Shown here: piece by piece, positions 37,143 through 45,963 of the stretch
Numbering within the stretch: the stretch's first letter is position 1
Layout of the letters: every line of letters starts with the position of its first letter
Origin: Tepidiphilus margaritifer DSM 15129
GTDB taxonomy: Bacteria; Pseudomonadota; Gammaproteobacteria; Burkholderiales; Rhodocyclaceae
NCBI RefSeq assembly: GCF_000425565.1
Contig: NZ_KE384397.1
Location: 93,746 to 157,745, forward strand
DNA: 64,000 nucleotides
Reading direction: 5' to 3'
Position numbers and translations under genes: made by a program
The notes under the pieces: model-generated
Told to the model about the DNA's origin: nothing
The model's input: only the letters and a program-made list of their open reading frames with translations
Databases searched by the model: none

Positions 37143-38753
37143 TTATGTTCGAAATTGCTGCAGCATCGCAGCGATCTCTTGCGCCGTCCGCTCCAGCAAT
37201 CGCGCCGCCTCCTCACTGTGATGAGCCATTTGTTCGAGCGCTTCAGACATCTGGGCGAGGTGGGTGATTTCGCCAGCCGCTTGCTGCGTCACTTGCGCTT
37301 GGGCTTCGACGCTTCGCGGGATTTGCGCGGATTCGGTCCCGATCGCTTCGAGCGCGTGTTCGATACCGGCGATTTCCTCGGCCGAGGCGAGCGCCTTGCG
37401 CACCGTCGTCTCGACCGTTTCCCGCCCTGCTTGGGTCTGGGCGACGGCGTGATCCACCTGGCTTTGCACTTTGCCGATCATGGCACCGATCTCGGTCGTG
37501 GCCTGCGCCGTGCGCTCGGCAAGTTTGCGCACCTCGTCGGCGACCACGGCGAAGCCCCGACCGGATTCGCCTGCGCGTGCAGCTTCGATGGAAGCGTTGA
37601 GCGCAAGGAGATTCGTCTGCGCGGCGATCTCGCCGATCACGTCGATGACGCTGCGCATCGAATCCATCGACCCCTTGAACGCCTCGACTTCATGGGCGAG
37701 CGCCGCCAATTCGTCAGACAATTTGCTCGTCTGTTCGGCACTGTCGCGCACCCGCGCCGTCGCCTGGCGATTGGTCGCGATCAGCGCTTCGATCCGCTCT
37801 GCCGCTTGTGCCGCCGTCGTGGCGATCTCTTGCATCGCCTGGGCGAGCTGCTCGGTAGATGCGGCGAGCGTGTGCGCCGCGGCCGTCTGTCCCTGGGCGG
37901 TCGAGCGCGTCTGCCCGGCACGCTGGAGTTCCTCGCCCACTTCAGTACGCAGCCGCTTTTGCGATTGACGCAGCGTGATCACCGTCTCGTAGAACCGCGC
38001 CCGGATCACTTTCAGGACGTCGAGCAGGGCGCGAATCTCGTCGTGGTGATCGTCATCGACGTCAGCACGCAAGTCGAGGGCAGCCACCGCCTGCGCCATG
38101 GTCTTGAGTTCGCCGATACCCACATGCAGGCGACGCCGCATCCACACGCCTAACCCCATGAACGAGCACAAGCCGGCGGCGGAGACCCAGGTAAGTTCCA
38201 TCGTTCGCCCCTGCAGGGCAAACAGCACGGCCACGCCGTAGAAACCGGCACCGACAAAAAGGGTGATCCAATAGCGGCTCTCTAGGCCGAGATGATTGAG
38301 GAGACGTTTGACGGGACCAGGGCGGAGCCGGCCGCGCTCGAGCCGCAGAGGCGCACCGGCGCGCATGCGGGCATAGAGCGCCTCGGCGGCGGTTTTTTCT
38401 TCCGCCAAAGGTTTGAGCCGGATGCTCATGTAGCCCGAGCCGTCGGGCAAAGGGGCTACCGTGGCCTTGACCCAGTAGTGATCGCCGTTCTTGCGCCGAT
38501 TCTTGACGATCCCCTGCCAGACGTGCCCCGCCTTGATCGTCGCCCACAGGTCGCGGAAGGCTTCCGGCGGCATGTCGGGATGGCGAATGACATTGTGCGG
38601 TTGGCCGAGAAGCTCCTCGCGCGTCATTCCAGCGTATTCGCAGAAATCGTCGTTCGCGTAGGTGATGCGGCCTTTGAGATCGGTATGCGAGACGATCACC
38701 ACGTCGTCGCGTACAGGGTATTCGTTCTGTGTGACGGGAAGATTGAGCCGCAT
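37143..38753 (-). CDS. aer: Aer-like PAS methyl-accepting energy-taxis receptor
   Basis: About 536 residues. The N-terminal PAS domain opens with the Aer signature MRLNLPVT followed by [14 protein letters not shown] and ITYANDDF. Two adjacent membrane helices (near residues 155-195) are followed by a HAMP-like region and a long MCP signalling domain with the hairpin [35 protein letters not shown] pattern. Aer senses redox or oxygen through FAD bound to PAS. I chose the ATG at 38753 by homology; 38780 is an alternative. An upstream TTAAG-type box suggests control with the redox genes next to it. Confidence 0.9.
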   Translation of the reverse strand: MRLNLPVTQNEYPVRDDVVIVSHTDLKGRITYANDDFCEYAGMTREELLGQPHNVIRHPDMPPEAFRDLWATIKAGHVWQGIVKNRRKNGDHYWVKATVAPLPDGSGYMSIRLKPLAEEKTAAEALYARMRAGAPLRLERGRLRPGPVKRLLNHLGLESRYWITLFVGAGFYGVAVLFALQGRTMELTWVSAAGLCSFMGLGVWMRRRLHVGIGELKTMAQAVAALDLRADVDDDHHDEIRALLDVLKVIRARFYETVITLRQSQKRLRTEVGEELQRAGQTRSTAQGQTAAAHTLAASTEQLAQAMQEIATTAAQAAERIEALIATNRQATARVRDSAEQTSKLSDELAALAHEVEAFKGSMDSMRSVIDVIGEIAAQTNLLALNASIEAARAGESGRGFAVVADEVRKLAERTAQATTEIGAMIGKVQSQVDHAVAQTQAGRETVETTVRKALASAEEIAGIEHALEAIGTESAQIPRSVEAQAQVTQQAAGEITHLAQMSEALEQMAHHSEEAARLLERTAQEIAAMLQQFRT

Positions 38754-38806
38754 GATCGTCTCGCTCGGCGAAAGGGTCATCGATCATTGAAGTATGTCGG
38801 CAAAAG

Positions 38807-38822
38807 ATTAACAAATCCTTAA
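38807..38822 (-). promoter_or_regulatory. TTAAG-N6-TTAAT response-regulator box upstream of aer
   Basis: On the minus strand TTAAG (38818-38822) and TTAAT (38807-38811) are separated by 6 bases, matching TTAAG-N6-TTAAG at 9 of 10 bases. It lies 54 bases before the aer ATG. The same type of direct repeat occurs at 38892, 45201 and 53146. The fixed half-site distance is that of PmrA/QseB/BqsR-class OmpR regulators. Confidence 0.55.
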
Positions 38823-38876
38823 ACCGATCCAAAGAAAAATCATTCTCAATCCACTTTTTAGCTCCTTTAACCGATC
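38817..38876 (+). repeat. Direct repeat CCTTWAACCGATC, two copies
   Basis: CCTTAAACCGATC (38817-38829) and CCTTTAACCGATC (38864-38876) differ at one base and are 47 bases apart, start to start, in the AT-rich gap between aer and the cytochrome operon. The first copy overlaps the aer-side TTAAG box. They may be binding sites of a second regulator or relics of duplication. Confidence 0.45.
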
Positions 38877-38891
38877 ATGTCATCGCGCGTT

Positions 38892-38907
38892 TTAACTCCC
38901 TGTTAAG
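38892..38907 (+). promoter_or_regulatory. TTAAC-N6-TTAAG response-regulator box, cytochrome operon
   Basis: TTAAC (38892-38896), six bases, then TTAAG (38903-38907): 9 of 10 matches to the TTAAG-N6-TTAAG direct repeat, 49 bases before the first cytochrome gene. This operon encodes a response regulator (40605-41282) itself, so autoregulation is likely. Confidence 0.6.
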
Positions 38908-38955
38908 GACAGTGTGCTCCAATGAACGCGTGTGCATCACGACGAAGAGGTCATC

Positions 38956-39384
38956 ATGAAATCCCCGATCTTCCGCAAGCTGGCTGCCTGGCTCTTTCCC
39001 ACCTTACTCTCCAGCTTTTCTCTCTGTGCCGTGGCCGAAACGCCGGCGGCGATGGCCGAGCGCTATGCGCAGCGCGCCGCCCAGGAACAGGCGGGCTTCA
39101 CTCCCGACCCTGCGCGCGGCGAAGCCTTCTATCGCAAGAATCACGGCGTGTCGGCCGACATGCCCGGCTGCTATGCCTGCCATGGCGCCGATCCCAGGCA
39201 GAGCGGCAAACACGTGGTCACGGGAAAGACGATCGCGCCCATGGCCGTGAGCGCCAATCCCGAGCGGTTCACCGACGAAACGAAAATCGAAAAATGGTTC
39301 CGCCGCAACTGCAAGGAAGTGGTGGGACGGGAATGCACGGCGGCGGAGAAAGCCGATTTTCTCGCCTGGCTCGTGCACCAATGA
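38956..39384 (+). CDS. SHP-like monoheme cytochrome c (DUF1924)
   Basis: A 142-residue exported cytochrome with a signal peptide (cleavage after AVAE near residue 28) and one heme motif CYACH. The sequence fits DUF1924, the family of sphaeroides heme protein (SHP), a high-spin cytochrome that can bind oxygen or nitric oxide. The next two genes encode a diheme cytochrome c and a b561-type cytochrome, the same trio known from Rhodobacter and Shewanella, where DHC donates electrons to SHP. An upstream start at 38932 is possible, but the signal peptide supports 38956. Confidence 0.88.
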   Translation: MKSPIFRKLAAWLFPTLLSSFSLCAVAETPAAMAERYAQRAAQEQAGFTPDPARGEAFYRKNHGVSADMPGCYACHGADPRQSGKHVVTGKTIAPMAVSANPERFTDETKIEKWFRRNCKEVVGRECTAAEKADFLAWLVHQ

Positions 39385-39400
39385 CTGAAGGAGACTCGAC

Positions 39401-39961
39401 ATGAATGTGATCGAACGACTTTACCGCCACTACGGCCATCTTTTCACCACCGCCCTGTGCGCCGCCCTCATCGCTGCGCCGATCGTGGTCTCGGCCGAAG
39501 AGCGGCACGAACGCGCCGAACAGGAGAAGCACGAGACCCGTTATAAAGACAAGAGCAAAGGGGCGCCGCTCTCACCGCTCTACCGTCAGGAATGCGGCAG
39601 CTGCCACGTTCCCTTCCCGCCGTCCTTGCTCTCGGCCGAGGATTGGCGCAAAGTGATGGCCGATCTCGCGCACCATTATGGCGACGATGCCTCGCTCTCG
39701 CCGCAGACGGCGCAGGAGCTCACCGACTTTCTCGTGCAGAACGCGGGCGATGGCCGCCGCACGCAAGGAGCCGGGGACCCGCCGCGCATCACGCAGACGG
39801 CCTGGTTCAAGCGCAAGCACGACGAAGTTCCCACCGCCGCCTGGCGCGACCCTCGGGTGAAGTCCCCGGCCAACTGCGGCGCTTGCCACAAGCGGGCCGA
39901 AGAAGGCTCGTACCGCGAGCGCGAGATCGACATCCCCGGCTATGGCCCCTACAAAGACTAA
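39401..39961 (+). CDS. Diheme cytochrome c (DHC family)
   Basis: A 186-residue periplasmic electron carrier with an N-terminal signal or anchor (FTTALCAALIAAPIVVSA) and two heme motifs, CGSCH (near 64-68) and CGACH (near 158-162). The C-terminal REIDIPGYGPYKD-type tail is characteristic of DHC. It probably passes electrons from the b561 protein encoded next to the SHP-like cytochrome encoded before it. Spacing to neighbours is 12-16 bases, so one operon. Confidence 0.9.
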   Translation: MNVIERLYRHYGHLFTTALCAALIAAPIVVSAEERHERAEQEKHETRYKDKSKGAPLSPLYRQECGSCHVPFPPSLLSAEDWRKVMADLAHHYGDDASLSPQTAQELTDFLVQNAGDGRRTQGAGDPPRITQTAWFKRKHDEVPTAAWRDPRVKSPANCGACHKRAEEGSYREREIDIPGYGPYKD

Positions 39962-39973
39962 CGGAGCCTCATC

Positions 39974-40594
39974 ATGGAGTCGAACGGAAACAAGGTGCTG
40001 GTCTGGGACGCCGTCGTGCGACTCGGGCACTGGCTGATGGCCCTCGGATTCATCGTCGCTTGGCTCACCGGCGAATCCGAGCGCTTGCGCCTGGTGCACG
40101 TCGCCGCCGGCGGCACGGTGGCCGCGGTGGCCCTCTTTCGCGTGATCTGGGGTTTCGTCGGCCCGTGGTCGGCGCGATTCTCCTCTTTCGTGCGTCCGTG
40201 GCGCGAAGTTTGGGACTATCTCGTCGGGCTGGCACGCTTGCAGCCGCGCCATTACACCGGGCACAATCCGGCCGGCGGGATCGCCATCCTCGCCCTGCTC
40301 GCCCTCGGGGTCCTCACACCCCTCCTGGGTTGGTGTACCTACGAGGAGATCGGCGGCAAGTTCGTCGAAAAGGCACACGAGGCGCTGGCGAACCTCATGC
40401 TCGCCGTGGTGCTGGTGCACTTGGCCGGGGTGTTCGTCGGCAGTCTCGCCCATCGCGAGAATCTCGTACGCGCGATGGTGCTGGGGGTGAAACGCGGCGC
40501 GCCGCAGGAAGCGATCGGGCGGCCCTACACCGCCGCAGCCGTTGTGTTGCTCGTCTGGGTGGCGGTGGCGGTGTACTGGCTGCTGCGCAGCTGA
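39974..40594 (+). CDS. Cytochrome b561-type membrane protein
   Basis: A 206-residue di-heme b cytochrome with four membrane helices. Conserved His residues are in VRLGHWLMALGF, LRLVHVAAG, YTGHNPAGGI and VVLVHLAGV. The family (prokaryotic b561, nickel-dependent hydrogenase b-subunit-like) takes electrons from the quinone pool. With DHC and the SHP-like protein it forms a membrane-to-periplasm electron path. The downstream response regulator follows after 10 bases with an AAGGAGG site. Confidence 0.9.
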   Translation: MESNGNKVLVWDAVVRLGHWLMALGFIVAWLTGESERLRLVHVAAGGTVAAVALFRVIWGFVGPWSARFSSFVRPWREVWDYLVGLARLQPRHYTGHNPAGGIAILALLALGVLTPLLGWCTYEEIGGKFVEKAHEALANLMLAVVLVHLAGVFVGSLAHRENLVRAMVLGVKRGAPQEAIGRPYTAAAVVLLVWVAVAVYWLLRS

Positions 40595-40604
40595 AGGAGG
40601 GAAG

Positions 40605-41282
40605 ATGCGGGTCTTGCTCGTCGAGGACGATGCGCTGCTCGGTGCGGGCCTCGAACGGGGGTTGGAAGCCCTGGGCATGAGCGTGGCGTGGGCACGGGAT
40701 GCCGCTTCCGCCTCGCGCCTGCTGCAATCCGAACCGTTCGACGCCGTGGTGCTCGACCTGGGCTTGCCTCACGAGGACGGCATGCACGCGCTCGGGCGCT
40801 GGCGCGCCGAGGGGCTTGCCACGCCGGTGCTGATCCTGACGGCGCGCGACGCGCTCTCCGACCGCATCGCTGGTCTCGACGAAGGAGCGGACGACTACGT
40901 GGTGAAACCCGCCCCGCTCGAAGAAATCGCCGCCCGTCTGCGGGCGCTGGTGCGCCGCGGCGAAGGACGGGCGCGTTCGCTCATCGACTTGGGGCGCCTG
41001 CGTCTGGACACGGCGGGGCATGCCGTGTGGTTCGACAGTTCGCCGGTCGAGCTCTCGGCGATGGAATACCGTCTACTCGAGCGCCTCGCGCGCAGCCCGG
41101 GCCGGGTCTTCACCAAGATCCAGCTCGAACAGGCGCTCTACGAGGCGGACGAAGCGCCCGACAGCAACGTGCTGCAGGTGCTCATCCATCACCTGCGTCG
41201 CAAGATCGACCCGGACATCATCGATACGGTGCGCGGGCTGGGCTATCGCCTGGGCCCGGCGGCGCAAGGAGCCGCGCGATGA
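40605..41282 (+). CDS. OmpR-family response regulator (QseB/PmrA/BqsR class)
   Basis: A 225-residue regulator with a receiver domain (phospho-acceptor Asp in AVVLDLGLP near residue 51, Lys in YVVKPA) and a winged-helix DNA-binding domain (VLQVLIHHLRRKID, then IDTVRGLGYRLG). This class binds direct repeats of TTAAG type, which occur upstream of this operon and others nearby. The strong AAGGAGG site and ATGA overlap with the following kinase gene show a coupled two-component pair. Signal unknown; quinone/redox, metal or cation stress fit the neighbours. Confidence 0.93.
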   Translation: MRVLLVEDDALLGAGLERGLEALGMSVAWARDAASASRLLQSEPFDAVVLDLGLPHEDGMHALGRWRAEGLATPVLILTARDALSDRIAGLDEGADDYVVKPAPLEEIAARLRALVRRGEGRARSLIDLGRLRLDTAGHAVWFDSSPVELSAMEYRLLERLARSPGRVFTKIQLEQALYEADEAPDSNVLQVLIHHLRRKIDPDIIDTVRGLGYRLGPAAQGAAR

Positions 41283-42634
41283 CCCTCTGGCGCCGGCTCG
41301 GCCATTCGCTGCGCCTGCGCCTCACGCTCTGGCTGCTCGCCGGGGTGGCGCTCTTCTGGCTCGTCTCGCTCGCCTACGTCGTGAGGGAAAGCGGCAAGGA
41401 AGCAAGGGATCTGCTGGATGCGCGGCTCGTGGCGAGCGTCGAGGCGATTGCCGCGGTCCCTCTGGGCCGCGGGGAAGCGGCGTACCCCGAACCGCCGGGC
41501 AAACGGGCACGAAAGGCTGGAAAGCACGCCGGCGTGCTGGTGCTCGATCCCGGGGGAGGGGAGATCGTGCGCTTTGGCACGCTGCCGCCGGATGTCGATT
41601 TTTCCCGGCTCGAAGATGGCTTTCATCGTCTTCCCGGCAAACCAGGCTGGCGCGTCTATGCCAGCACCCGCCCCGACGGGGCGCGAGTGTTCGCCGCGCA
41701 TCCGCTGGATCTGCATGGCGAACTCACCGAAGAGCTGGTAGAACACTCGGTGGAGACGCTCAGCATGGGGGCCGGTGCGCTTGCACTTTTTTCCTGGTGG
41801 GCGATCGGGCGGGGATTACGCCCGCTCGTGGCGCTGTCGCAAGCCTTACGGCGCCGTCGCCCGGACGCGCTCGAACCGGTGGCCTTGCCCGATGCGCCGC
41901 AGGAACTCGAGCCGGTGGTGGGCGCGGTCAATGAGCTGCTCGCCCGCTTGTCCCAAGCCTTCGAGCGCGAGCGGCGCTTCACCGCCGACGTCGCCCACGA
42001 ACTGCGCACGCCGATTGCCGCGATCGCGGCGCATCTGGATGCCGCGCTCGTCGAAGGCGACGAGGCGCGCCGCCGTGAAGCGCTGCAAGCCGCGCGCGAA
42101 GGCACGACCCGCGCCGCCCAGCTCATTGAGCAACTGCTCACGCTCGCGCGCCTGGGACACGACGCGCGCCGGCCACGACGCACCATCGATGCCGCCGAAG
42201 TGGTGCGTCAGGAATTGGCTCTCCTCTGGCCGCAGGCCCAGGCGCACGGGCACACGCTGGAGGTGGACTTGCCCGAGACTCTGCCCGCCCTGCTCGCACC
42301 GGAGCCGCTCGCCCTCATCGTGCGCAACCTCGTCGGCAATGCACTGCGTCACACGCCGCCGGGCAGTACCGTGCGGGTCTCGCTGCGCCGGGAGGGGAAC
42401 CTCATGCGACTCGACGTCGAGGACGACGGCCTCGGCATTGCCCCGGAGCGGCGGGAAAAGCTGTTCGCCCCCTTTGCGCGCGACTCCGCCGCCCCGGGCA
42501 CGGGTCTGGGCCTGACGCTGGTGCGCGAGGCGGCGGAACTCCTCGGCGCCCGCGTCGAGCCCGGTGAGAGCCGCCTGGGCGGGGCACGATTCACCCTCAT
42601 CCTTGCCGTACCGCCAGAAGGAACCGACCGATGA
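41279..42634 (+). CDS. QseC/PmrB-like sensor histidine kinase
   Basis: A 451-residue kinase: an N-terminal membrane helix (LTLWLLAGVALFWLVSLAYVV), a periplasmic domain of about 120 residues, a second helix near 168-185, a short linker, HisKA with the phospho-His in DVAHELRTPIAA, and HATPase motifs N (IVRNLVGNALRHTP), G1 DDGLGI and G2 GTGLGL. Partner of the regulator before it (ATGA overlap). The P-type ATPase gene follows with another ATGA overlap, so the three are translated together. Confidence 0.92.
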   Translation: MTLWRRLGHSLRLRLTLWLLAGVALFWLVSLAYVVRESGKEARDLLDARLVASVEAIAAVPLGRGEAAYPEPPGKRARKAGKHAGVLVLDPGGGEIVRFGTLPPDVDFSRLEDGFHRLPGKPGWRVYASTRPDGARVFAAHPLDLHGELTEELVEHSVETLSMGAGALALFSWWAIGRGLRPLVALSQALRRRRPDALEPVALPDAPQELEPVVGAVNELLARLSQAFERERRFTADVAHELRTPIAAIAAHLDAALVEGDEARRREALQAAREGTTRAAQLIEQLLTLARLGHDARRPRRTIDAAEVVRQELALLWPQAQAHGHTLEVDLPETLPALLAPEPLALIVRNLVGNALRHTPPGSTVRVSLRREGNLMRLDVEDDGLGIAPERREKLFAPFARDSAAPGTGLGLTLVREAAELLGARVEPGESRLGGARFTLILAVPPEGTDR

Positions 42635-45204
42635 GCGAATCACCCCCGTCCGACACCGAGGAGACGTCGCGCGGACTCTCGAGCGAAGAGGCCCGGCGGC
42701 GCCTGGCCGACGAAGGACCGAATGAATTGCCGCAGGAGCGCCAGCGCACGCCGTGGCGCATCGTGGGCGAAGTATTGCGCGAACCGATGCTCCTCCTGCT
42801 GCTTGCCGGCGCGGGGATCTACCTGCTCGTCGGCGACCTGACCGAAGGGCTGGTGCTGCTCGCTTTCGCCGTTTTCTCCGTGCTGATCACGACGATCCAG
42901 GAGAGCCGCACCGAACGGGTGCTCGCCGCGCTGCGCGAACTCTCCAGCCCTCGAGCGCTCGTCATCCGCGACGGGCAGCGGCAGCGCATCCCGGGGCGGG
43001 AAGTGGTACGCGGCGACCTGATCGTGCTCGCCGAGGGCGACCGCGTCCCGGCCGACGCGGTACTCCTCGAGGCCCAGGATCTGCTGGTCGACGAATCCTT
43101 GCTCACCGGCGAATCAGTCCCTGTGCGCAAAACCGCTCCGCACCCTGGAACTTCTTTGCCGCCGCCCTCGCCCGGTGGAGACGATCTGCCCTACGTCTTC
43201 TCCGGCACGCTCGTGGTGCGCGGCCGAGGGCTCGCGCGCGTCCTCGCCACGGGTGCGCGCAGCGAATTCGGCAAGATCGGCACGGCGCTGGCGCACATCG
43301 ACACCGAACCACCGCGCCTGCAGCGCCAGACACGGCAAATCGTGCGGCTCTTCGCCACCCTCGGCACGGCCACGGCGCTCGCCGCGACGCTACTCTACGG
43401 CAGTCTGCGCGGCAACTGGACCGAAGCCTTCCTCGCCGGCATCGCGCTGGGCATGTCGATGCTGCCGGAGGAATTTCCCGTCGTACTCGCCGTGTTCATG
43501 GCGATGGGCGCCTGGCGCATCTCGCGCGCCCGGGTGCTGACGCGGCGCGCCGCCGCCATCGAGACGCTCGGTTCTGCCACGGTGCTGTGCACCGACAAGA
43601 CCGGGACCCTGACCGAGAACCGCATGCGCGTGGTCGCCCTGCGCCGACCCGACGGATCGACCTGGACGAGGAAAGACGACGCCTCCCTGCTGCCCGAACC
43701 TTTCCGGGCGCTGGCCGAGTGTGCCCGGCTCGCGAGCGCCGACGACCCCTTTGATCCGATGGAACTCGCTTTCCACGAACTGGAACGGCGCTGCCCGCAG
43801 CCCGTGACAACCGATCTCGCCCCCGTAAAGGAATACGGCCTGCGGCCCGAGCTGCTCGCGGTGACGCGGGTGTGGCGCTCGGCGCGAGGCGAGATCCTCG
43901 TCGCCAGCAAAGGTGCCCCCGAGACGATCGCGACCCTGTGCCGCATGGACGAGGCGGCGCGCGCGGCATTGCTCGCGCAAGTGGAGGCAATGGCCGGTGA
44001 AGGCTTACGGGTGCTGGCGCTCGCCCGCGCCCAAGGTGCCGAGGATCCTTTGCCGGAAGATCCTCGCGCCTTCGCCTTTTCCTTCGTCGGCCTGGCCGGA
44101 CTCGCCGACCCCTTGCGCCCCGGCGTGCCGGAAGCGGTGGCGCAGTGCCATTCGGCGGGCGTGCGCGTGGTGATGATCACCGGCGACTATCCGGCCACCG
44201 CCCGGGCGATCGCCCGAGCCGCCGGCATCGCCGCCGACGAGGTGATGACCGGCGACGAGCTCGCGCGGCTCGACGAGACCGAACTGCGCCGACGGGTATC
44301 GCAGGTGACGGTCTTCGCCCGCATCGCCCCCACGCAGAAACTGCGCCTCGTCGAAGCCCTGAAAGCGGCCGGAGAGGTCGTCGCCATGACCGGCGACGGC
44401 GTGAACGACGCCCCGGCGCTCAAGGCCGCGCACATCGGCATCGCCATGGGCGGGCGCGGCACCGACGTCGCCCGCGAAGCGGCCGCGCTCGTGCTGCTCG
44501 ACGATGATTTCGGCGCCATCGTGCAGGCGATCCGCCTGGGACGGCGCATCTACGACAACCTCGTCAAGGCGATGCTCTTCATCCTCGCGGTCCATCTGCC
44601 GATCGCCGGGTTGGCGCTGTTGCCCCTGCTGCTCGGCCTGCCGCTGGTGCTCGGTCCGATCCACATCGCCTTGCTGGAGATGGTGATCGACCCCGTCTGC
44701 TCCCTCGTCTTCGAGGCCGAACCCGAAGAGGACGACGTGATGCGCCGCCCACCGCGGCCACCGCAGGAACCGCTCTTCTCCTGGCCGCTGCTCACCTGGG
44801 GTGTGGCCCAAGGGGCGCTCGTCCTGGCGCTCGTGACCGGCGTGCTGCTGGGCGCGGTGGCGCGCGGCCTGTCGGACGAAGAAGTGCGCGCCCTCACCTT
44901 TTTCTCCCTGGTGACGAGCCTGCTGGGGCTCGTGCTCATCGACCGCTCGTTCTCGGCCTCGTTACGGGAAGCGTTCCGGCGCCCGAACCCGATGCTGGCG
45001 GCGATCGCCGGCCTCGTCGCCGCCTTCTCCGCCGTCGTCCTGCTGTGGCCGCCAGCGCGCGACCTGCTGCATTTCGGCCCTTTGCACCCCGACGACGTGG
45101 CGCTCACCCTTGCCGTCGGTGCCGGCGTGCTGGTGCTCCTGGAAGCCGCCAAGAGTTGGCTGCGGCGCCATGTGCGCGCATTTCGCCGAGGAGACGGCAT
45201 TTAA
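42631..45204 (+). CDS. P-type cation-transporting ATPase
   Basis: An 857-residue P2-like ion pump. It has TGES (159-162) in the actuator domain, phosphorylated Asp322 in DKTGTLT, the TGDGVNDAPALK hinge motif, and ten likely membrane helices. M4 carries PEEFP (279-283), a variant of the PEGLP of calcium pumps. There is no heavy-metal-binding N-terminal domain and no CPC motif, so copper or zinc is unlikely; calcium or another divalent or monovalent cation is more plausible. Translationally coupled to the two-component system. Its stop codon lies inside the TTAAG box of the next operon. Confidence 0.9.
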   Translation: MSESPPSDTEETSRGLSSEEARRRLADEGPNELPQERQRTPWRIVGEVLREPMLLLLLAGAGIYLLVGDLTEGLVLLAFAVFSVLITTIQESRTERVLAALRELSSPRALVIRDGQRQRIPGREVVRGDLIVLAEGDRVPADAVLLEAQDLLVDESLLTGESVPVRKTAPHPGTSLPPPSPGGDDLPYVFSGTLVVRGRGLARVLATGARSEFGKIGTALAHIDTEPPRLQRQTRQIVRLFATLGTATALAATLLYGSLRGNWTEAFLAGIALGMSMLPEEFPVVLAVFMAMGAWRISRARVLTRRAAAIETLGSATVLCTDKTGTLTENRMRVVALRRPDGSTWTRKDDASLLPEPFRALAECARLASADDPFDPMELAFHELERRCPQPVTTDLAPVKEYGLRPELLAVTRVWRSARGEILVASKGAPETIATLCRMDEAARAALLAQVEAMAGEGLRVLALARAQGAEDPLPEDPRAFAFSFVGLAGLADPLRPGVPEAVAQCHSAGVRVVMITGDYPATARAIARAAGIAADEVMTGDELARLDETELRRRVSQVTVFARIAPTQKLRLVEALKAAGEVVAMTGDGVNDAPALKAAHIGIAMGGRGTDVAREAAALVLLDDDFGAIVQAIRLGRRIYDNLVKAMLFILAVHLPIAGLALLPLLLGLPLVLGPIHIALLEMVIDPVCSLVFEAEPEEDDVMRRPPRPPQEPLFSWPLLTWGVAQGALVLALVTGVLLGAVARGLSDEEVRALTFFSLVTSLLGLVLIDRSFSASLREAFRRPNPMLAAIAGLVAAFSAVVLLWPPARDLLHFGPLHPDDVALTLAVGAGVLVLLEAAKSWLRRHVRAFRRGDGI

Positions 45205-45216
45205 GCTTTCCTTAAG
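45201..45216 (+). promoter_or_regulatory. Perfect TTAAG-N6-TTAAG box, hemolysin-ligase operon
   Basis: TTAAG (45201-45205), six bases, TTAAG (45212-45216): an exact match to the direct repeat reported for BqsR of Pseudomonas aeruginosa and equivalent in spacing to PmrA boxes. A TATCGT element at 45227-45232 is placed as a -10 with the box at the -35, as in PmrA-activated promoters. It overlaps the stop codon of the P-type ATPase gene and begins the only gap before the next seven genes. Confidence 0.7.
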
Positions 45217-45264
45217 TTCGCCACCGTATCGTATCTCCCATCGCGACGAAACGAGGAGATCCCG

Positions 45265-45963
45265 ATGGCGACGATCAGCTGTGCCGCCCGGCCGAAAAAG
45301 AACGCTTCCGGCAGACTCACGGAAGCAGCCTGGGTGGCCGAAAACGAAGCATCGAGCGAAAACGTCGCCCGATTCGTACAGGCCCTCTACTTGGCCCGGT
45401 ACGGCGCGCACATCGCCCCGCCTCGCGGCCCATTTCTCGCCCTGCGCGATGCCACGGGCCAGGTGCGGGCGGCGCTCGCGCTGCGCCGAGGCGAGACGCC
45501 GTTCTTCCTCGAGCACTATCTCGACGCCCCGGTACAGACCCTCCTTCCCGGAGGGGTGCGCGAGGGCATCGTCGAAGTCGGCAGCCTCGCGGCCGACGTA
45601 CCGGGCGGCGCCCGGGCGCTGGTAGTGACCCTGACGGCCTTTCTCGCCGCCTGCAGCGTGCAGTGGGTGGTATTCACCGCACGCCGCGAGCTGCGCAATA
45701 CCTTCGCGCGGCTCGGCATCGTCCTGCACCCGCTCGCGCCGGCGCACCCCGAGCGTCTGCCCGACGGCGGTGCGGGCTGGGGATCGTATTACGAGGGCGA
45801 CCCGCAAGTGGTCGCCGGTGAGGTGGCCCAAGGTACCGGTGCGGTGCGGGGAATGCTCGCTGGCAGCGGCGACGGTCTGCTCGCCCTCTGGTTGCGCGGG
45901 CTCGCCTTGGGCTGTGGCGCGGGGATGCGCTGGAAAGGGGAAAGGGCATGTACCCGACCCTGA
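45265..45963 (+). CDS. Thermostable-hemolysin-family protein
   Basis: A 232-residue protein of the thermostable hemolysin (delta-VPH, PF12261) family. The recognisable core includes RYGAHIAPPRGPFLALRD, a Glu-rich strand (IVEVGSLAA) and LVVTLTAFLAACSVQWVVFTA. There is no signal peptide. I recall the family as having an acetyltransferase-like fold, so an acyl transfer role is as likely as lysis. It is the first gene after the perfect TTAAG box, with a GAGGAG site. It overlaps the AMP-ligase gene by 16 bases, which points to a joint biosynthetic function. Confidence 0.8.
   Translation: MATISCAARPKKNASGRLTEAAWVAENEASSENVARFVQALYLARYGAHIAPPRGPFLALRDATGQVRAALALRRGETPFFLEHYLDAPVQTLLPGGVREGIVEVGSLAADVPGGARALVVTLTAFLAACSVQWVVFTARRELRNTFARLGIVLHPLAPAHPERLPDGGAGWGSYYEGDPQVVAGEVAQGTGAVRGMLAGSGDGLLALWLRGLALGCGAGMRWKGERACTRP

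Noticed and set aside
38794-38823. Possible FliA (sigma-28) promoter for aer, GCCGACAT with an upstream TAAG
   Set aside because: The spacer is one base too long and the match is partial; the same DNA is better explained as a TTAAG-N6-TTAAT box.
45265-45963. Secreted hemolysin toxin
   Set aside because: The family name suggests a toxin, but there is no signal peptide and the gene is embedded in a biosynthetic-type operon.
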